In this document: one piece after another, positions 7,646 through 17,013 of the stretch | Numbering within the stretch: the first letter of the stretch is position 1 | How the letters are laid out: each line of letters starts with the position of its first letter | Assembly: GCA_001302245.1 (NCBI GenBank) | Contig: LGYU01000024.1 | Span: 1-50,331 of the forward strand | Reading direction: 5' to 3' | Source of the DNA: Chitinophagaceae bacterium PMP191F | GTDB taxonomy: Bacteria; Bacteroidota; Bacteroidia; Chitinophagales; Chitinophagaceae | DNA length: 50,331 nucleotides | Program-made: the position numbers and the translations under genes | The notes under the pieces: model-generated | Database searches by the model: none | Told to the model about the DNA's origin: nothing | What the model saw: the letters and a program-made list of their open reading frames with translations, nothing else

Positions 7646-10009
7646 CTACCCCGTTGGAAAAAGATTTTTCCTGATCTCTTTTAACAGGTCATCGGGATTA
7701 AAAGGTTTTACCACCAGACCGGAAAGACCTGATTGCTGAATATCCTGTTCTATTTCATTGGGCAGGTTGGCTGTAAGAGCAATGATGGGCAAAGTTTCAC
7801 CACGGCGACGCAATTGTTTGGTTGCCTCAAAGCCATCCATCACCGGCATATTCAGATCCATCAGGATCATACGGTATTTGCCAGGTGTTACCATTTCCAG
7901 TGCCTCTTCGCCATTGGCGGCTACATCAACAATGGCTCCGTTCTTTTCAAGGATTGACTGCACTACCATCACATTAAACGGGTTGTCTTCAACTACCAGC
8001 ACCGGAATATCCTGTAAAAGAGAAGCATGCTCAGGCAATGCCGGAGTATCAGTATCAGTGGAAGTATTTGAAATAACGGGAAAGGTTTGCGTAAAATAAA
8101 ATACGGATCCTTTACCGGGCTCACTATCCAGCTGCAGAGCCACGCCCTGCAGCTCCAGTATACGTTTGGTAATGGAAAGTCCCAAACCTGTACCGCCATG
8201 ACTGCGTGAAACAGAAGAATCGGCCTGTGTAAAGCGCTCAAAGATCACCTGTTGTTTTTCCGGGGAAATACCAATGCCGGTATCGGTAACACTTACTGAA
8301 ACAGTAGCGGCAGTATCAGTAACATTTTCTGTTTTAAAAGCCAGTACTACCGATCCGGTTTCTGTAAACTTAATGGCATTCTGCACCAGGTTGTAGATCA
8401 CCTGGCTGGTGCGTGTAGAATCGCCCTGCAGGGTTTGCGCAGACAATGCGGTAATATCCAGTTGCAGATCGATCCCTTTTTCCTCAGCCGAATTTTTTAA
8501 ACCATCAATAATGTTCTGTCCAATAGAAGCAAGCTGGATGGGCTTTTGTTCAAATTCAACCTTGCCGGCCTCTATTTTACTGTAATCAAGAATATCATTA
8601 ACAATCGAAAGCAGATTATTGGCAGAAAACAATAGCAGGTCAAGGTTCTTCTGCTGGTCTTCCCGCGGTTTATTATCCAGCAATCCATGTGTCATGCCGA
8701 TCACAACATTCAGTGGAGTGCGTATTTCGTGCGACATGTTGGAAAGGAACTCTGATTTCACCTGCAATGCCTGCTGTGTTTTGTGCGTAGCCTGTTCCAG
8801 CGCGGTGGCAAACCTGCGCGCCAATACCAGTGACTGAAAGAAAAAGAACAACAGGTAACCATAAAAGATGGCCACCCGTGGAGGAATAAGGAAGCCAAAA
8901 TATTCCAGGTTGGTGATCAGGAATACCAGCAGCATAATGCCGCAGCCGATCAATGAGAATATGGCGCCCACACGTTTTAACCTGGCTGCGCGAATGCTGA
9001 CATAGAACGCAAATCCGATGTATGCAAACATCACAACAAGAAACAGGTTGAGACCCTGGGTAAATATAGCAGGTGGAGTAATAATGATAATAAACGAATA
9101 CAATGCACAGAACCAGATCACCGCCTTAATGATAACAGTATAGGTGTCTTCCGGATACAGGCAGGTGATGTAACGGGCAAATAAGGCTACTGAAACGGTG
9201 AGCGACAGGTACTCCATTTTAATAGAGAACAGCCATTTCAATTGTGGAAATAGTGCATGAAGTACATAAATATCAGTGCCTGCAATGCGGTAACTGTAAA
9301 CCAGGCAGAATAGCGAAAAGAAAAAAGCTGCTTTATCGTGCCGGCCGATAATGAACAGTCCGAGGAAGAATAATCCGCCCATCAGCAAACAACCGGCCAG
9401 CACCAGGTCTACTGCCATTTCGCTGTAGTGCTTGAGGGTGATTTCGTCACGGTTACCGATAAAAATATCTTTATAGGTCCCTCCCTTGGCATGCCAGAAA
9501 TTGCTCATCTGCAATACCATATGGAGCGTATCATATACAACCGGTACCGGGATGATCTGGGTAACCCAGAATGGTTTTGCCGTGGCTGTGCTGGTGCCTG
9601 TTTCTCCATTTTGGGCACTCAAAAGGCCATTTATATAGAGCTTGTAAGAACAATAAACATCCGGTAATTCCAGGGCCAGCCTGGCATGGCCTTTAGGCAG
9701 AAAAACGGTCAGCTTGTAGGTGGCATACCCCTGTGCAGAAATGGGTTGGCCATTTATAATTGCTTTGTTCCAGAGTTTGGGAAATTGTATATAACCGGGT
9801 TGAGTAGCGCTGTCATAAGGTTGCAGCAATTGATGCCAGTAGAACTTCCATTCGCCATGCAGGGCCAGCGGCGTATTAAGATTGTGGTATTGACGCAGGT
9901 CCAGCACACCTTTCTGTGCCTGGGGTAAAGGGTCACCTGCTGCCAGGCAATGCGTTGACGCAAGGCCTGCGCAAATCATAATACTTATGATAAGCGAAAG
10001 ATGTTTCAT
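7646..10009 (-). CDS. Hybrid sensor histidine kinase/response regulator with 7TMR-DISM sensor
   Basis: 787 residues from the ATG at 10009; that start gives a clean signal peptide (MKHLSLIISIMICAGLASTHCLAAG), whereas the longer start at 10048 puts 13 odd residues before it. Order: periplasmic beta-rich 7TMR-DISMED2-like domain (about 25-180), seven hydrophobic helices (about 190-385), HisKA with the phospho-acceptor His at about 427 in SNMSHEIRTPLN, HATPase with N box (NLVQNAIKFTE), G1 (DTGIGIS) and G2 (GGTGLGLSI), then a receiver domain with phospho-acceptor Asp at about 718 in LMDLNMPVMDG. No DNA-binding output is present, so phosphotransfer to another protein or control by phosphorylation is expected. 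The ligand is unknown. Confidence 0.92.
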   Translation of the reverse strand: MKHLSLIISIMICAGLASTHCLAAGDPLPQAQKGVLDLRQYHNLNTPLALHGEWKFYWHQLLQPYDSATQPGYIQFPKLWNKAIINGQPISAQGYATYKLTVFLPKGHARLALELPDVYCSYKLYINGLLSAQNGETGTSTATAKPFWVTQIIPVPVVYDTLHMVLQMSNFWHAKGGTYKDIFIGNRDEITLKHYSEMAVDLVLAGCLLMGGLFFLGLFIIGRHDKAAFFFSLFCLVYSYRIAGTDIYVLHALFPQLKWLFSIKMEYLSLTVSVALFARYITCLYPEDTYTVIIKAVIWFCALYSFIIIITPPAIFTQGLNLFLVVMFAYIGFAFYVSIRAARLKRVGAIFSLIGCGIMLLVFLITNLEYFGFLIPPRVAIFYGYLLFFFFQSLVLARRFATALEQATHKTQQALQVKSEFLSNMSHEIRTPLNVVIGMTHGLLDNKPREDQQKNLDLLLFSANNLLSIVNDILDYSKIEAGKVEFEQKPIQLASIGQNIIDGLKNSAEEKGIDLQLDITALSAQTLQGDSTRTSQVIYNLVQNAIKFTETGSVVLAFKTENVTDTAATVSVSVTDTGIGISPEKQQVIFERFTQADSSVSRSHGGTGLGLSITKRILELQGVALQLDSEPGKGSVFYFTQTFPVISNTSTDTDTPALPEHASLLQDIPVLVVEDNPFNVMVVQSILEKNGAIVDVAANGEEALEMVTPGKYRMILMDLNMPVMDGFEATKQLRRRGETLPIIALTANLPNEIEQDIQQSGLSGLVVKPFNPDDLLKEIRKNLFPTG

Positions 10010-10162
10010 AGAGTTTGCCAGGGATGCCTGTAGCAGCACAGGCCTCATTATTATTACAACGAAGTTGTTATAAAAAAATGATTATCTGTTCTGAAAATTG
10101 CAATTCGACTGATTTTTATCAAAACCGGGTAAGCAAAAACACCTATATGACCTGGCAGGAAC

Positions 10163-10197
10163 TAAAAACAAAAGCCTTTCGCGTCGCGAAAGGCTTT
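10163..10197 (-). terminator. Terminator of the OmpA-like lipoprotein gene
   Basis: AAAGCCTTTCGCG (10171-10183) pairs with CGCGAAAGGCTTT (10185-10197); the innermost pairs open to form the loop. On the minus strand the stem is followed by TGTTTTTAG. It is 26 bases after the stop codon at 10223. Confidence 0.85.
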
Positions 10198-10222
10198 TGA
10201 AATATGTATAGAGTAAATAAGC

Positions 10223-11098
10223 TTATTTACGCTCCAGTAATTTAAAGAATTGATCCAGTTGAGGCAGTATAACGATACGTGTACGACGGTTAGCAGAACG
10301 ACCTTCAGCATCATCGTTAGAAGATACAGGCAGGTATTCGCTACGACCGGCAGCTGTAATGTGCGCAGGAGACAGACCATATTGGTTCTGCAGGATGCGA
10401 ACAACAGAAGTGGCACGTTTAACACTCAGATCCCAGTTGTCGATCAACACACCTCTCTGGAAAGATACATTGTCGGTATGCCCTTCTACCATGAAGTCAA
10501 TATCGGGCTGGTTTTTCAGCACAGTAGCCACTTTACCCAGTACTGCTTTTGCTTTGTCGGTAACATCGTAGCTGCCGCTTTTGAACAACAGTTTGTCAGA
10601 GATGTCGATGTAAACAACACCTTTATCAACTTTGATGTTGATGTCCTGGTCGTCCAGGTTACCGATAGCACCTTTCAGATTAGTAACAAGTGCCAGGTTC
10701 AGTGAATCTTTACGTGCCAGTGCACTCTGCAGGTTCTGGATATAAGCGTCTTTTGCACCGATGTTTTCCAGTGACTTTTTAATACTTTCAGCCTGAGAAG
10801 TAGAAATTACTGACAGGTCCTGCAGTTGTTTCAGGGCTACGTTATTGTTTTCTTTCAGGAATGCGATTTGTTTTTGCAGTGCATCGATTTCTCCTTGTAA
10901 GGATGCGTTCTTTTTGCTGGCGTCAGCGCCGAGAGAGGCTTTGTCGTCGTTACATTTTTTCAGATCGTTCTGGAGTGCATTGTAAGCAGAATCCAGTTGT
11001 CTGTTTTTCTCCTGTTCCTGTTTTAATTTTTTGGTGCTTACACAGGAGAACAGCATAACGCTCGACAATGCTGCTACTGATACTTGTTTGAGATTCAT
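10223..11098 (-). CDS. OmpA family peptidoglycan-binding lipoprotein
   Basis: 291 residues. MNLKQVSVAALSSVMLFSC is a lipoprotein signal with lipobox Cys19. Residues of about 22-150 are charged and heptad-like (coiled coil). Residues of about 165-285 are an OmpA C-terminal domain: LLFKSGSYDVTDKAKAVLGKVA, then the motif VEGHTDNVSF, NWDLSVKRATSVVRIL, and a final NRRTRIVILP. By family knowledge this domain binds diaminopimelate-type peptidoglycan, so the protein probably tethers the outer membrane to the cell wall. Monocistronic: its terminator is 26 bases downstream and more than 1.1 kb of non-coding DNA lies upstream. Confidence 0.93.
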   Translation of the reverse strand: MNLKQVSVAALSSVMLFSCVSTKKLKQEQEKNRQLDSAYNALQNDLKKCNDDKASLGADASKKNASLQGEIDALQKQIAFLKENNNVALKQLQDLSVISTSQAESIKKSLENIGAKDAYIQNLQSALARKDSLNLALVTNLKGAIGNLDDQDINIKVDKGVVYIDISDKLLFKSGSYDVTDKAKAVLGKVATVLKNQPDIDFMVEGHTDNVSFQRGVLIDNWDLSVKRATSVVRILQNQYGLSPAHITAAGRSEYLPVSSNDDAEGRSANRRTRIVILPQLDQFFKLLERK

Positions 11099-12049
11099 AA
11101 TCGGATTTGAGTTTTATAAATGATTAGTAAACTTGATGCATGATAGTAACAAAATGAATACTACGCAAGCGCCATGCTGTATAAACAGCGGCATAAAGGT
11201 ATAGAGTATAGTATTAAGTCTGCTTGCATGTAATTAGTTAGTAATGCGTTTTAAGTTTTTTTTAATTCAGCAACTGTTTTAAGCAGAGGCGCAAATATAG
11301 TAATAGCGCACTATCTGCCCGTAATAACAATAAATACTTTACTGTTTCGAAGCAGATTGTGTTGACAGGCTACTCATAGTAGCATTTGTGGTAATATGAA
11401 ACGATTAAAAACCAAACGCAGCGGCGAAAAAAAACCACGAAAGGAGATGAGCTGTACCTTGCTGTGATGTCAGGCTGTTGATACAATAGTAAAATTGGTT
11501 TCACAGGCATTGTTGGGTTAGGTAATAATAGCATACAATACAGTACAATTGTTTATGCTACATACTATAATAACTAGGGTTTCACATAACACATTGTCAA
11601 TAACTGCGCCAAAAATATAGTATTCGTTGTATAAAACTGTTGTTGACAGTCAGTACAACACAAAAAACTTTATTGTATACAACATTGTTTTTGATAATGT
11701 TTTTAACGGAATTGATAAGCAGTACAATCAATAGGTTTCATTACCGGAGCAATGAGTGCGTAGTATCTCAATATGTCATTTTGATGTATGTGCTATCGGG
11801 TAGGCAGTATAATCAGTAAGAAAGAATCTATAAACAGATGTTATAATGCAGAAACGGCTTTGTTATGTGCTGCCAATCATACAAAAGCGATAATGATATG
11901 TTATAAATGTTAAAAGAGATGATCATTCTGGCTATAGTTATTATAAAAAGCACTGTTTTTCCGGCCATTTTGCTTTTTGAATACGGATTATGATCAAAAT
12001 ATTACCACAAAGTGGTATTGTCTGGTTCCGGATTTTGTTATCACTTTGT
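11099..12049. other. AT-rich non-coding stretch upstream of the OmpA-like gene
   Basis: Almost 1 kb with no open frame of coding character on either strand, noticeably richer in A+T than its surroundings. The octamer CAGTACAA occurs three times (11541, 11651, 11720), and several short TTGTAT/ATACAA inverted pairs occur between 11530 and 11690. The promoter of the OmpA-like gene must lie at its left end, but no perfect TAnnTTTG was seen there. No tRNA, transposase remnant or attachment site was recognised. Confidence 0.5.
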
Positions 12050-12141
12050 ATTGTTTTCAGCCATCGCCTTTTCCTGAATTAGTTCTTTTGCCACAAATTT
12101 CTCATGTGGGTCGCCCTGCCAATTCCTTGGCAGGGTTTTTT
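12050..12141 (+). ncRNA. Candidate small RNA upstream of recA
   Basis: Proposed because a strong plus-strand terminator (12114-12141) has no plus-strand gene in front of it for several kilobases. A small hairpin CCACA/TGTGG (12091-12109) precedes it. The 5' end is a guess from a weak promoter-like TATCACTTTG at 12036-12046. The transcript could be longer. No known RNA family was recognised. Confidence 0.3.
12114..12141 (+). terminator. Orphan rho-independent terminator
   Basis: CCCTGCCAA (12114-12122), loop TTCC, TTGGCAGGG (12127-12135), then six T (12136-12141). Perfect 9-bp stem, plus strand. There is no coding gene on this strand between here and 7643, and recA starts only at 12255, so it ends an unannotated RNA or attenuates transcription towards recA. 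Confidence 0.8.
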
Positions 12142-12192
12142 GTGCCCGGCTGATCCAAAATAATTAGCGAAATATTGCTAAAATAATTAGTG

Positions 12193-12235
12193 TTGATAAC
12201 ATAATTTCCCCTAATTTTGACAATCGGTAATTTTG
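12193..12235 (+). promoter_or_regulatory. Candidate recA promoter region
   Basis: Two perfect TAnnTTTG elements, both TAATTTTG, at 12212-12219 and 12228-12235. A TTG at 12193-12195 lies 16 bases before the first. Just upstream the 11-mer AAAATAATTAG occurs twice, at 12157-12167 and 12180-12190, a possible regulator site. No recognisable LexA box was found. Confidence 0.5.
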
Positions 12236-12254
12236 AAATACTAAAACATACTAT

Positions 12255-13259
12255 ATGTCAAACAGCGAAAAACTCAAAGCACTAAAGCTTACGATGGACA
12301 AAATTGAAAAGGATTTTGGGAAGGGCAGTGTGATGATGATGAATGAAAAATCGCAGGACGTAATGGAGGTGGTTTCAACCGGTTCCATTGGGCTTGATTC
12401 CGCTTTAGGTATTGGTGGTTTTCCTCGCGGACGTATAATAGAGATTTATGGACCTGAGTCTTCCGGTAAAACAACCATTGCTATCCATGTGATTGCAGAG
12501 GCTCAGAAAAAAGGTGGCATGTGCGCTATTATCGACGCTGAGCATGCTTTTGACAGCATTTATGCTAAAAAACTGGGCGTGGATGTAGACAACCTGCTGA
12601 TCTCACAACCAGACTATGGCGAACAGGCCCTGGAAATAGCCGATCGCCTGATCCTGTCCGGTGCTTTGGATGTAGTGGTAATTGACTCTGTGGCAGCACT
12701 GGTACCTAAAGGTGAGCTGGAAGGTGAAATGGGTGATAGCAAAATGGGTCTGCAGGCCCGCTTGATGTCACAGGCTTTACGTAAGCTCACTGCAACCATT
12801 AATAAAACAAATACCATCTGTATATTCATTAACCAGCTACGCGAAAAGATCGGTGTAATGTTCGGTAACCCCGAAACCACTACCGGTGGTAACGCCCTGA
12901 AGTTCTATGCCTCTGTTCGCCTGGATATCCGCCGTATGGCACAGATCAAAGATGGTGATGAAGCTATCGGAAACCGCGTAAAAGTTAAAGTGGTTAAAAA
13001 CAAAGTAGCTCCGCCTTTCCGCAGTGCAGAGTTTGATATCGTTTTCGGAGAAGGTATCTCCAAAACCGGTGAGATCCTGGATTCAGGAGTGGAACTGGGT
13101 ATTGTACAGAAAAGTGGAAGTTGGTTCAGTTATAACAGCGACAAACTGGGACAAGGTCGTGATGCAGTAAAACAACTGTTGCGCGATAATCCCGAACTGT
13201 CTAATGAAATTGAATCCAAGATCAGGGAAAAGATCAAAGAAATGCAGTCGGCTGAATAA
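12255..13259 (+). CDS. recA: Recombinase RecA
   Basis: 334 residues, typical length. Walker A GPESSGKT is at 66-73; [39 protein letters not shown] (Walker B region) and [36 protein letters not shown] follow in the canonical order, and the C-terminal domain ends in an acidic/lysine-rich tail. RecA forms ATP-dependent filaments on single-stranded DNA for homologous recombination and, in many bacteria, induces the SOS response by LexA cleavage. The gene stands alone with its own promoter region and terminator. Its modulator recX is not adjacent but lies 32 kb away in the same window (45164-45655). Confidence 0.99.
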   Translation: MSNSEKLKALKLTMDKIEKDFGKGSVMMMNEKSQDVMEVVSTGSIGLDSALGIGGFPRGRIIEIYGPESSGKTTIAIHVIAEAQKKGGMCAIIDAEHAFDSIYAKKLGVDVDNLLISQPDYGEQALEIADRLILSGALDVVVIDSVAALVPKGELEGEMGDSKMGLQARLMSQALRKLTATINKTNTICIFINQLREKIGVMFGNPETTTGGNALKFYASVRLDIRRMAQIKDGDEAIGNRVKVKVVKNKVAPPFRSAEFDIVFGEGISKTGEILDSGVELGIVQKSGSWFSYNSDKLGQGRDAVKQLLRDNPELSNEIESKIREKIKEMQSAE

Positions 13260-13288
13260 GCAGTGATTATATATGGGTTAGTAAACTA

Positions 13289-13320
13289 AACGGTCCCGGT
13301 TTCCACCAGGACCGTTTTTT
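13289..13320 (+). terminator. recA terminator
   Basis: AACGGTCC pairs with GGACCGTT around an inner GGT/ACC stem capped by a TTCC loop (13301-13304), then TTTTTT. It lies 30 bases after the recA stop. Confidence 0.85.
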
Positions 13321-13346
13321 ATATCCGTTGTTGGGTTAGTAACAAT

Positions 13347-13377
13347 AAAAAAGGGGTCTGAATAGAAATTCAACCCC
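13347..13377 (-). terminator. Terminator of the small T9SS protein gene
   Basis: Minus-strand stem GGGGT+TGAAT with ATTCA+ACCCC (one bulged base, loop TTCT) followed by TTTTTT. It is about 120 bases beyond the stop at 13499, leaving a long 3' untranslated stretch (13378-13498) in which no gene was seen. Confidence 0.7.
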
Positions 13378-13498
13378 GCTTTTAAAATCCAATATCCTAT
13401 GAAAAACCGTTGTAAATGTAAATGCGTTTTTTGATATGCGCAATACCCTTTTAGTGGTAATTTTTGGGTAAAATATGACCTTTTTAAGGTTCCGCAGC

Positions 13499-14107
13499 TT
13501 AGTTTTTAATAAGCCGCTCCTGGGTGGAAGTGTTCGTAATGCGGTTATATACAAGGAGATAGTAAACGCCCTTCTCCAGGGCTGATACATTAATGGTCTG
13601 CAAGCCCTGTAATTTGCCCTGGTTGATACGCATTCTGCCCGAAACATCTATGATCTGGATGTCGAGCATGGATTCTGTGCGTATGATCAGCACATTATCA
13701 ACCGGATTGGGATAAAAGCGAAATGAAATATCGCCGGCCAGCAAAGTAGCGGCTGTTTTAGTATAGTAGGTTTGTCCGTTGCTTTCGGTATAGCGGATGC
13801 GATAGAGATTTCTTCCTTTGGGGGCAGCTTCGTCCAACCAGTCCTGTAATCCGGCAGATGATTGACGCAATATAGCAACGGCTTCAAAGTCTTTACCATT
13901 GTTGCTGCGTTCTATAGTAACAAAGTCTTGCGTAAATGCACGGCTTGCACGCCAGTTCAAAGCAATTTTCGAGTTATCTCTTACAGTAGCTGCAAGATCA
14001 GTGATCAATAAGGAGTCTGAGGCCGGTACTTCCGGAGCTGCTGCTTCCTGGGCATTGCAAAAAATAGCCAGGAGGCTTGCACATACTAGTAACAGGCCTT
14101 TTTTCAT
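13499..14107 (-). CDS. Small T9SS type A sorting domain-containing protein
   Basis: 202 residues. Signal peptide MKKGLLLVCASLLAIFCNAQ with likely cleavage after AQ. Residues of about 35-125 look like a fibronectin-type beta sandwich (ALNWRASRAFTQDFVTIERSNNGKDFEAV ... YRIRYTESNGQTYYTKTA). The final 75 residues are a T9SS type A signal: FRFYPNPVDNVLIIR, IDVSGR, LEKGVYYLLVYN, then a basic end RLIKN. Predicted to be exported through the Por system. The ligand or partner is unknown. A comparable single-domain layout is common in Bacteroidota. Confidence 0.85.
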   Translation of the reverse strand: MKKGLLLVCASLLAIFCNAQEAAAPEVPASDSLLITDLAATVRDNSKIALNWRASRAFTQDFVTIERSNNGKDFEAVAILRQSSAGLQDWLDEAAPKGRNLYRIRYTESNGQTYYTKTAATLLAGDISFRFYPNPVDNVLIIRTESMLDIQIIDVSGRMRINQGKLQGLQTINVSALEKGVYYLLVYNRITNTSTQERLIKN

Positions 14108-14260
14108 TAGAAAATTTAATGGGTAAAAAACAGGAATGATTTATTAACAATTACTGTGCCTGAATGTGGAAAACGTGAGTGGCATTATAAAATTATTGAG
14201 CAGACGTTAAAGATTCTTCAAAATCCATTTACCTTTTCAGCCCCAAAAAAGGCGAACACT

Positions 14261-14719
14261 ATGGTCACATCAAGAAAGATGTTATTGCGCAAGCGTATTG
14301 CAATGGTAGCACACGACAATAAGAAAAAGGAACTGATAGACTGGGCCGAAGCCAATAAGACCGTGCTTGCACGCCATGAGTTGTTTGCAACCGGCACCAC
14401 CGGTAAATTGCTGGAAGATAAGCTGGACAGGCCGGTAAAGAAACTGTTGAGTGGTCCGCTGGGTGGCGATCAGCAGATAGGCGCCATGATTGCTGCAGGT
14501 GATCTGGATGTGCTGGTGTTCTTCTGGGATCCTATGGAAGCGCAACCTCATGATAGTGACGTAAAAGCTTTGCTGCGCGTGGCTATTGCCTGGAATTGCG
14601 TGGTTGCTAACGACAGGGCAACCGCCGACTTTATTCTTACTTCTCCTTTTATGCAAACCGAATACACTGCCGACATTCCCGATTACAGCAGCTACCTGAA
14701 ACGCAGGATCGATCGGTAA
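14261..14719 (+). CDS. mgsA: Methylglyoxal synthase
   Basis: 152 residues from the ATG at 14261, the usual length for MgsA; a longer in-frame start at 14156 would add 35 residues of no family similarity, so the shorter start is preferred. Motifs in order: RIAMVAHDNKK, LFATGTTGKLL, LSGPLGGDQQIGAMIAAGDLDVLVFFWDP, then HDSDVKALLRVAIAWN and ATADFILTSP. The Asp in GGDQQ is the known catalytic residue. The enzyme converts dihydroxyacetone phosphate to methylglyoxal and phosphate, a glycolytic bypass used when phosphate is low or sugar phosphates accumulate. It stands alone between a T9SS gene (divergent) and uvrB. Confidence 0.95.
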   Translation: MVTSRKMLLRKRIAMVAHDNKKKELIDWAEANKTVLARHELFATGTTGKLLEDKLDRPVKKLLSGPLGGDQQIGAMIAAGDLDVLVFFWDPMEAQPHDSDVKALLRVAIAWNCVVANDRATADFILTSPFMQTEYTADIPDYSSYLKRRIDR

Positions 14720-14816
14720 CAGATCCTGTTACAAAGCATCAGAAAATAACGGGCGTTAAATAAAAGATAAAACGGGCAGTAGTATTGCCGGAAGGCTGCG
14801 GTAATAGCAGTATCCG

Positions 14817-14824
14817 TACCTTTG
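14817..14824 (+). promoter_or_regulatory. -7 element of the uvrB promoter
   Basis: TACCTTTG, a perfect TAnnTTTG. It overlaps an in-frame TTG at 14822 that could be mistaken for a start. Transcription would begin near 14830, leaving a leader of about 20 bases before the ATG at 14849. Confidence 0.6.
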
Positions 14825-14848
14825 CATTCTTCCCGTTTTATATTTATT

Positions 14849-16891
14849 ATGTCATTCAAACTTCATGCGCCATATCAGCCTGCCGGCGATCAGCCGGAGG
14901 CCATCCGCCAATTAACAGAAGGGCTCCGGAACGATGAAAAGTTTCAGACCTTGCTGGGCGTAACCGGCTCCGGTAAAACTTTTACCATTGCCAACGTTAT
15001 ACAGCAGGTTCAGAAGCCTACACTGGTATTGACCCACAACAAAACACTGGTTGCCCAGTTGTATGGTGAGTTCAAACAGTTCTTTCCGGAGAATGCTGTT
15101 GGCTACTTTGTAAGCTATTACGATTATTACCAGCCAGAGGCCTACATGCCCGTAAGTGATACCTATATTGAAAAAGACCTGAGCATTAACGAGGAGCTTG
15201 ATAAACTGCGTTTACAGGCCACTACGCAATTGCTGAGCGGACGAAGGGACATTATTGTAGTAGCCAGTGTAAGCTGTATCTATGGTATCGGTAACCCGAC
15301 TGAGTTTGAGAACGGTATCATCCGTTTGCACCAGGGACAGGTTATTTCCAGGCAGGCTTTCCTGCATGCGCTGGTAAACTCATTGTATACACGCAGCACC
15401 GTCGATTTCAATCGGGGTAATTTCAGGGTGAAGGGTGATACAGTGGATATCAACCTGCCTTATATGGATTATGGTTATCGCGTTACGTTTTTTGGTGATG
15501 AAGTGGAGAGCATTGAAACCATTGAGATCACCAGTGGTAAACGTATCGGTAAGGTAGACAATGCTGCCATCTTCCCTGCTAACCTGTACCTGGCGCCAAA
15601 AGATATGATCCAGCAGGTGCTGGCCGAAATACAGGATGAGTGCAATGCACAGGTAGAATACTTTAAAAGCATCGGCAAGTTTATTGAAGCGCAACGTTTA
15701 TCTGAAAGAGTGAACTATGATGTGGAAATGATCCGTGAGTTGGGATATTGTAACGGAGTAGAGAATTACTCCCGCTTTTTTGATCGGCGAAATCCCGGAA
15801 CACGTCCCTTCTGTTTGCTGGATTATTTTCCGAAAGACTTTTTATGTGTAATTGATGAGAGTCACCAGACCGTACCACAGGTAAGTGGCATGTATGGTGG
15901 TGACAGAAGCCGTAAACTGGTGCTGGTGGATTATGGTTTCCGTCTGCCCTCAGCGTTGGATAACCGTCCGCTGAACTTTCATGAATTTGAATCACTGCTC
16001 AACCAGACCATTTTTGTATCTGCCACCCCCGGTGATTATGAACTGGAGCAGACCGGCGGTATTGTGGTAGAGCAGGTGGTAAGACCTACCGGTTTGCTGG
16101 ATCCTCCCATTGAAATACGGCCTAGTGTAAACCAGATTGACGATCTGCTGGATGAAATAGACAAACGCGTAACCAAAGGCGATCGTGTACTGGTAACCAC
16201 GCTTACCAAGCGTATGGCCGAGGAAATGGATAAATACCTGCACCGTATCAATATCAAATCAAAGTATATACACAGTGAGGTGGATACGCTTGAACGGGTG
16301 GAGATCCTGCGTCAGTTGCGCCTGGGAGATATAGATGTACTGGTGGGTGTAAACCTGCTGCGTGAGGGCCTGGATCTGCCGGAAGTATCGCTGGTAGCAA
16401 TACTGGATGCAGACAAAGAAGGCTTTCTGCGTAATGAAAAATCGCTTACCCAAACGGCAGGACGTGCTGCCCGTAACGTAGACGGACTGGTTATCTTTTA
16501 TGCCGATACCATGACGGAAAGCATGCAGCGTACCATTGATGAAACCGCGCGCAGAAGAGAAAAACAGATCGCATACAACATAGAGCATAATATTACTCCA
16601 CGTACGGTAAAGAAATCCAAGGAACAGGTATTTGCACAAACCTCTGTGCTCGATATAAAAGGGTACGACGAAAAGAAGCCTTATGCTATTGGAGCAGATG
16701 AAGAACTGGTAAGTATGGTGGCAGAAGAACAGGAAGTATACCAGACCATTCCGCAGGTAGAAAAAGCCGTTAGCAAGATCAAAAAGGAAATGGAAAAAGC
16801 AGCCCGCGATCTTGACTTTATGGAAGCAGCCCGTTTGCGCGATGAGATGTTTGCATTGCAGAAAAGGCTGGAGGAAATGAAGGGAAAATAG
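14849..16891 (+). CDS. uvrB: Excinuclease ABC subunit UvrB
   Basis: 680 residues. The ATG at 14849 (MSFKLHAPYQPAGDQPEAI) matches the conserved N-terminus; an upstream TTG at 14822 lies inside the promoter. Walker A GVTGSGKT is at 37-44, the damage-verifying beta-hairpin region is YYDYYQPEAYMP, motif II is VIDESHQT followed by GMYGGDRSRK, the helicase C-terminal motifs are LVTTLTKRMAEEM and GVNLLREGLDLPEVSLVAILDADKEGFLR with QTAGRAARN, and a UVR domain (LDFMEAARLRDEMFALQKRL) ends the protein. UvrB receives damaged DNA from UvrA and recruits UvrC in nucleotide excision repair. The gene is monocistronic here; uvrA and uvrC are not in the window. Confidence 0.99.
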   Translation: MSFKLHAPYQPAGDQPEAIRQLTEGLRNDEKFQTLLGVTGSGKTFTIANVIQQVQKPTLVLTHNKTLVAQLYGEFKQFFPENAVGYFVSYYDYYQPEAYMPVSDTYIEKDLSINEELDKLRLQATTQLLSGRRDIIVVASVSCIYGIGNPTEFENGIIRLHQGQVISRQAFLHALVNSLYTRSTVDFNRGNFRVKGDTVDINLPYMDYGYRVTFFGDEVESIETIEITSGKRIGKVDNAAIFPANLYLAPKDMIQQVLAEIQDECNAQVEYFKSIGKFIEAQRLSERVNYDVEMIRELGYCNGVENYSRFFDRRNPGTRPFCLLDYFPKDFLCVIDESHQTVPQVSGMYGGDRSRKLVLVDYGFRLPSALDNRPLNFHEFESLLNQTIFVSATPGDYELEQTGGIVVEQVVRPTGLLDPPIEIRPSVNQIDDLLDEIDKRVTKGDRVLVTTLTKRMAEEMDKYLHRINIKSKYIHSEVDTLERVEILRQLRLGDIDVLVGVNLLREGLDLPEVSLVAILDADKEGFLRNEKSLTQTAGRAARNVDGLVIFYADTMTESMQRTIDETARRREKQIAYNIEHNITPRTVKKSKEQVFAQTSVLDIKGYDEKKPYAIGADEELVSMVAEEQEVYQTIPQVEKAVSKIKKEMEKAARDLDFMEAARLRDEMFALQKRLEEMKGK

Positions 16892-16992
16892 CTTTTTATA
16901 CGCCCGGGGTGTGATTTAGATTTAATACTGCTAACCAGGTCAATTTCTGCCAGGAATCAGACTACTGGCTGGGTTTCGTATTATGAATTTCG

Positions 16993-17000
16993 TATCTTTA
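16993..17000 (+). promoter_or_regulatory. Candidate -7 element for the DUF1579 gene
   Basis: TATCTTTA, one mismatch from TAnnTTTG, 13 bases before the ATG at 17014. Confidence 0.4.
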
Positions 17001-17013
17001 AAAAAAACATAAT

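Noticed and set aside
14822-14848. Longer uvrB start (TTG at 14822)
   Set aside because: The TTG is the end of the -7 element TACCTTTG, and the family N-terminus begins at the ATG 14849.
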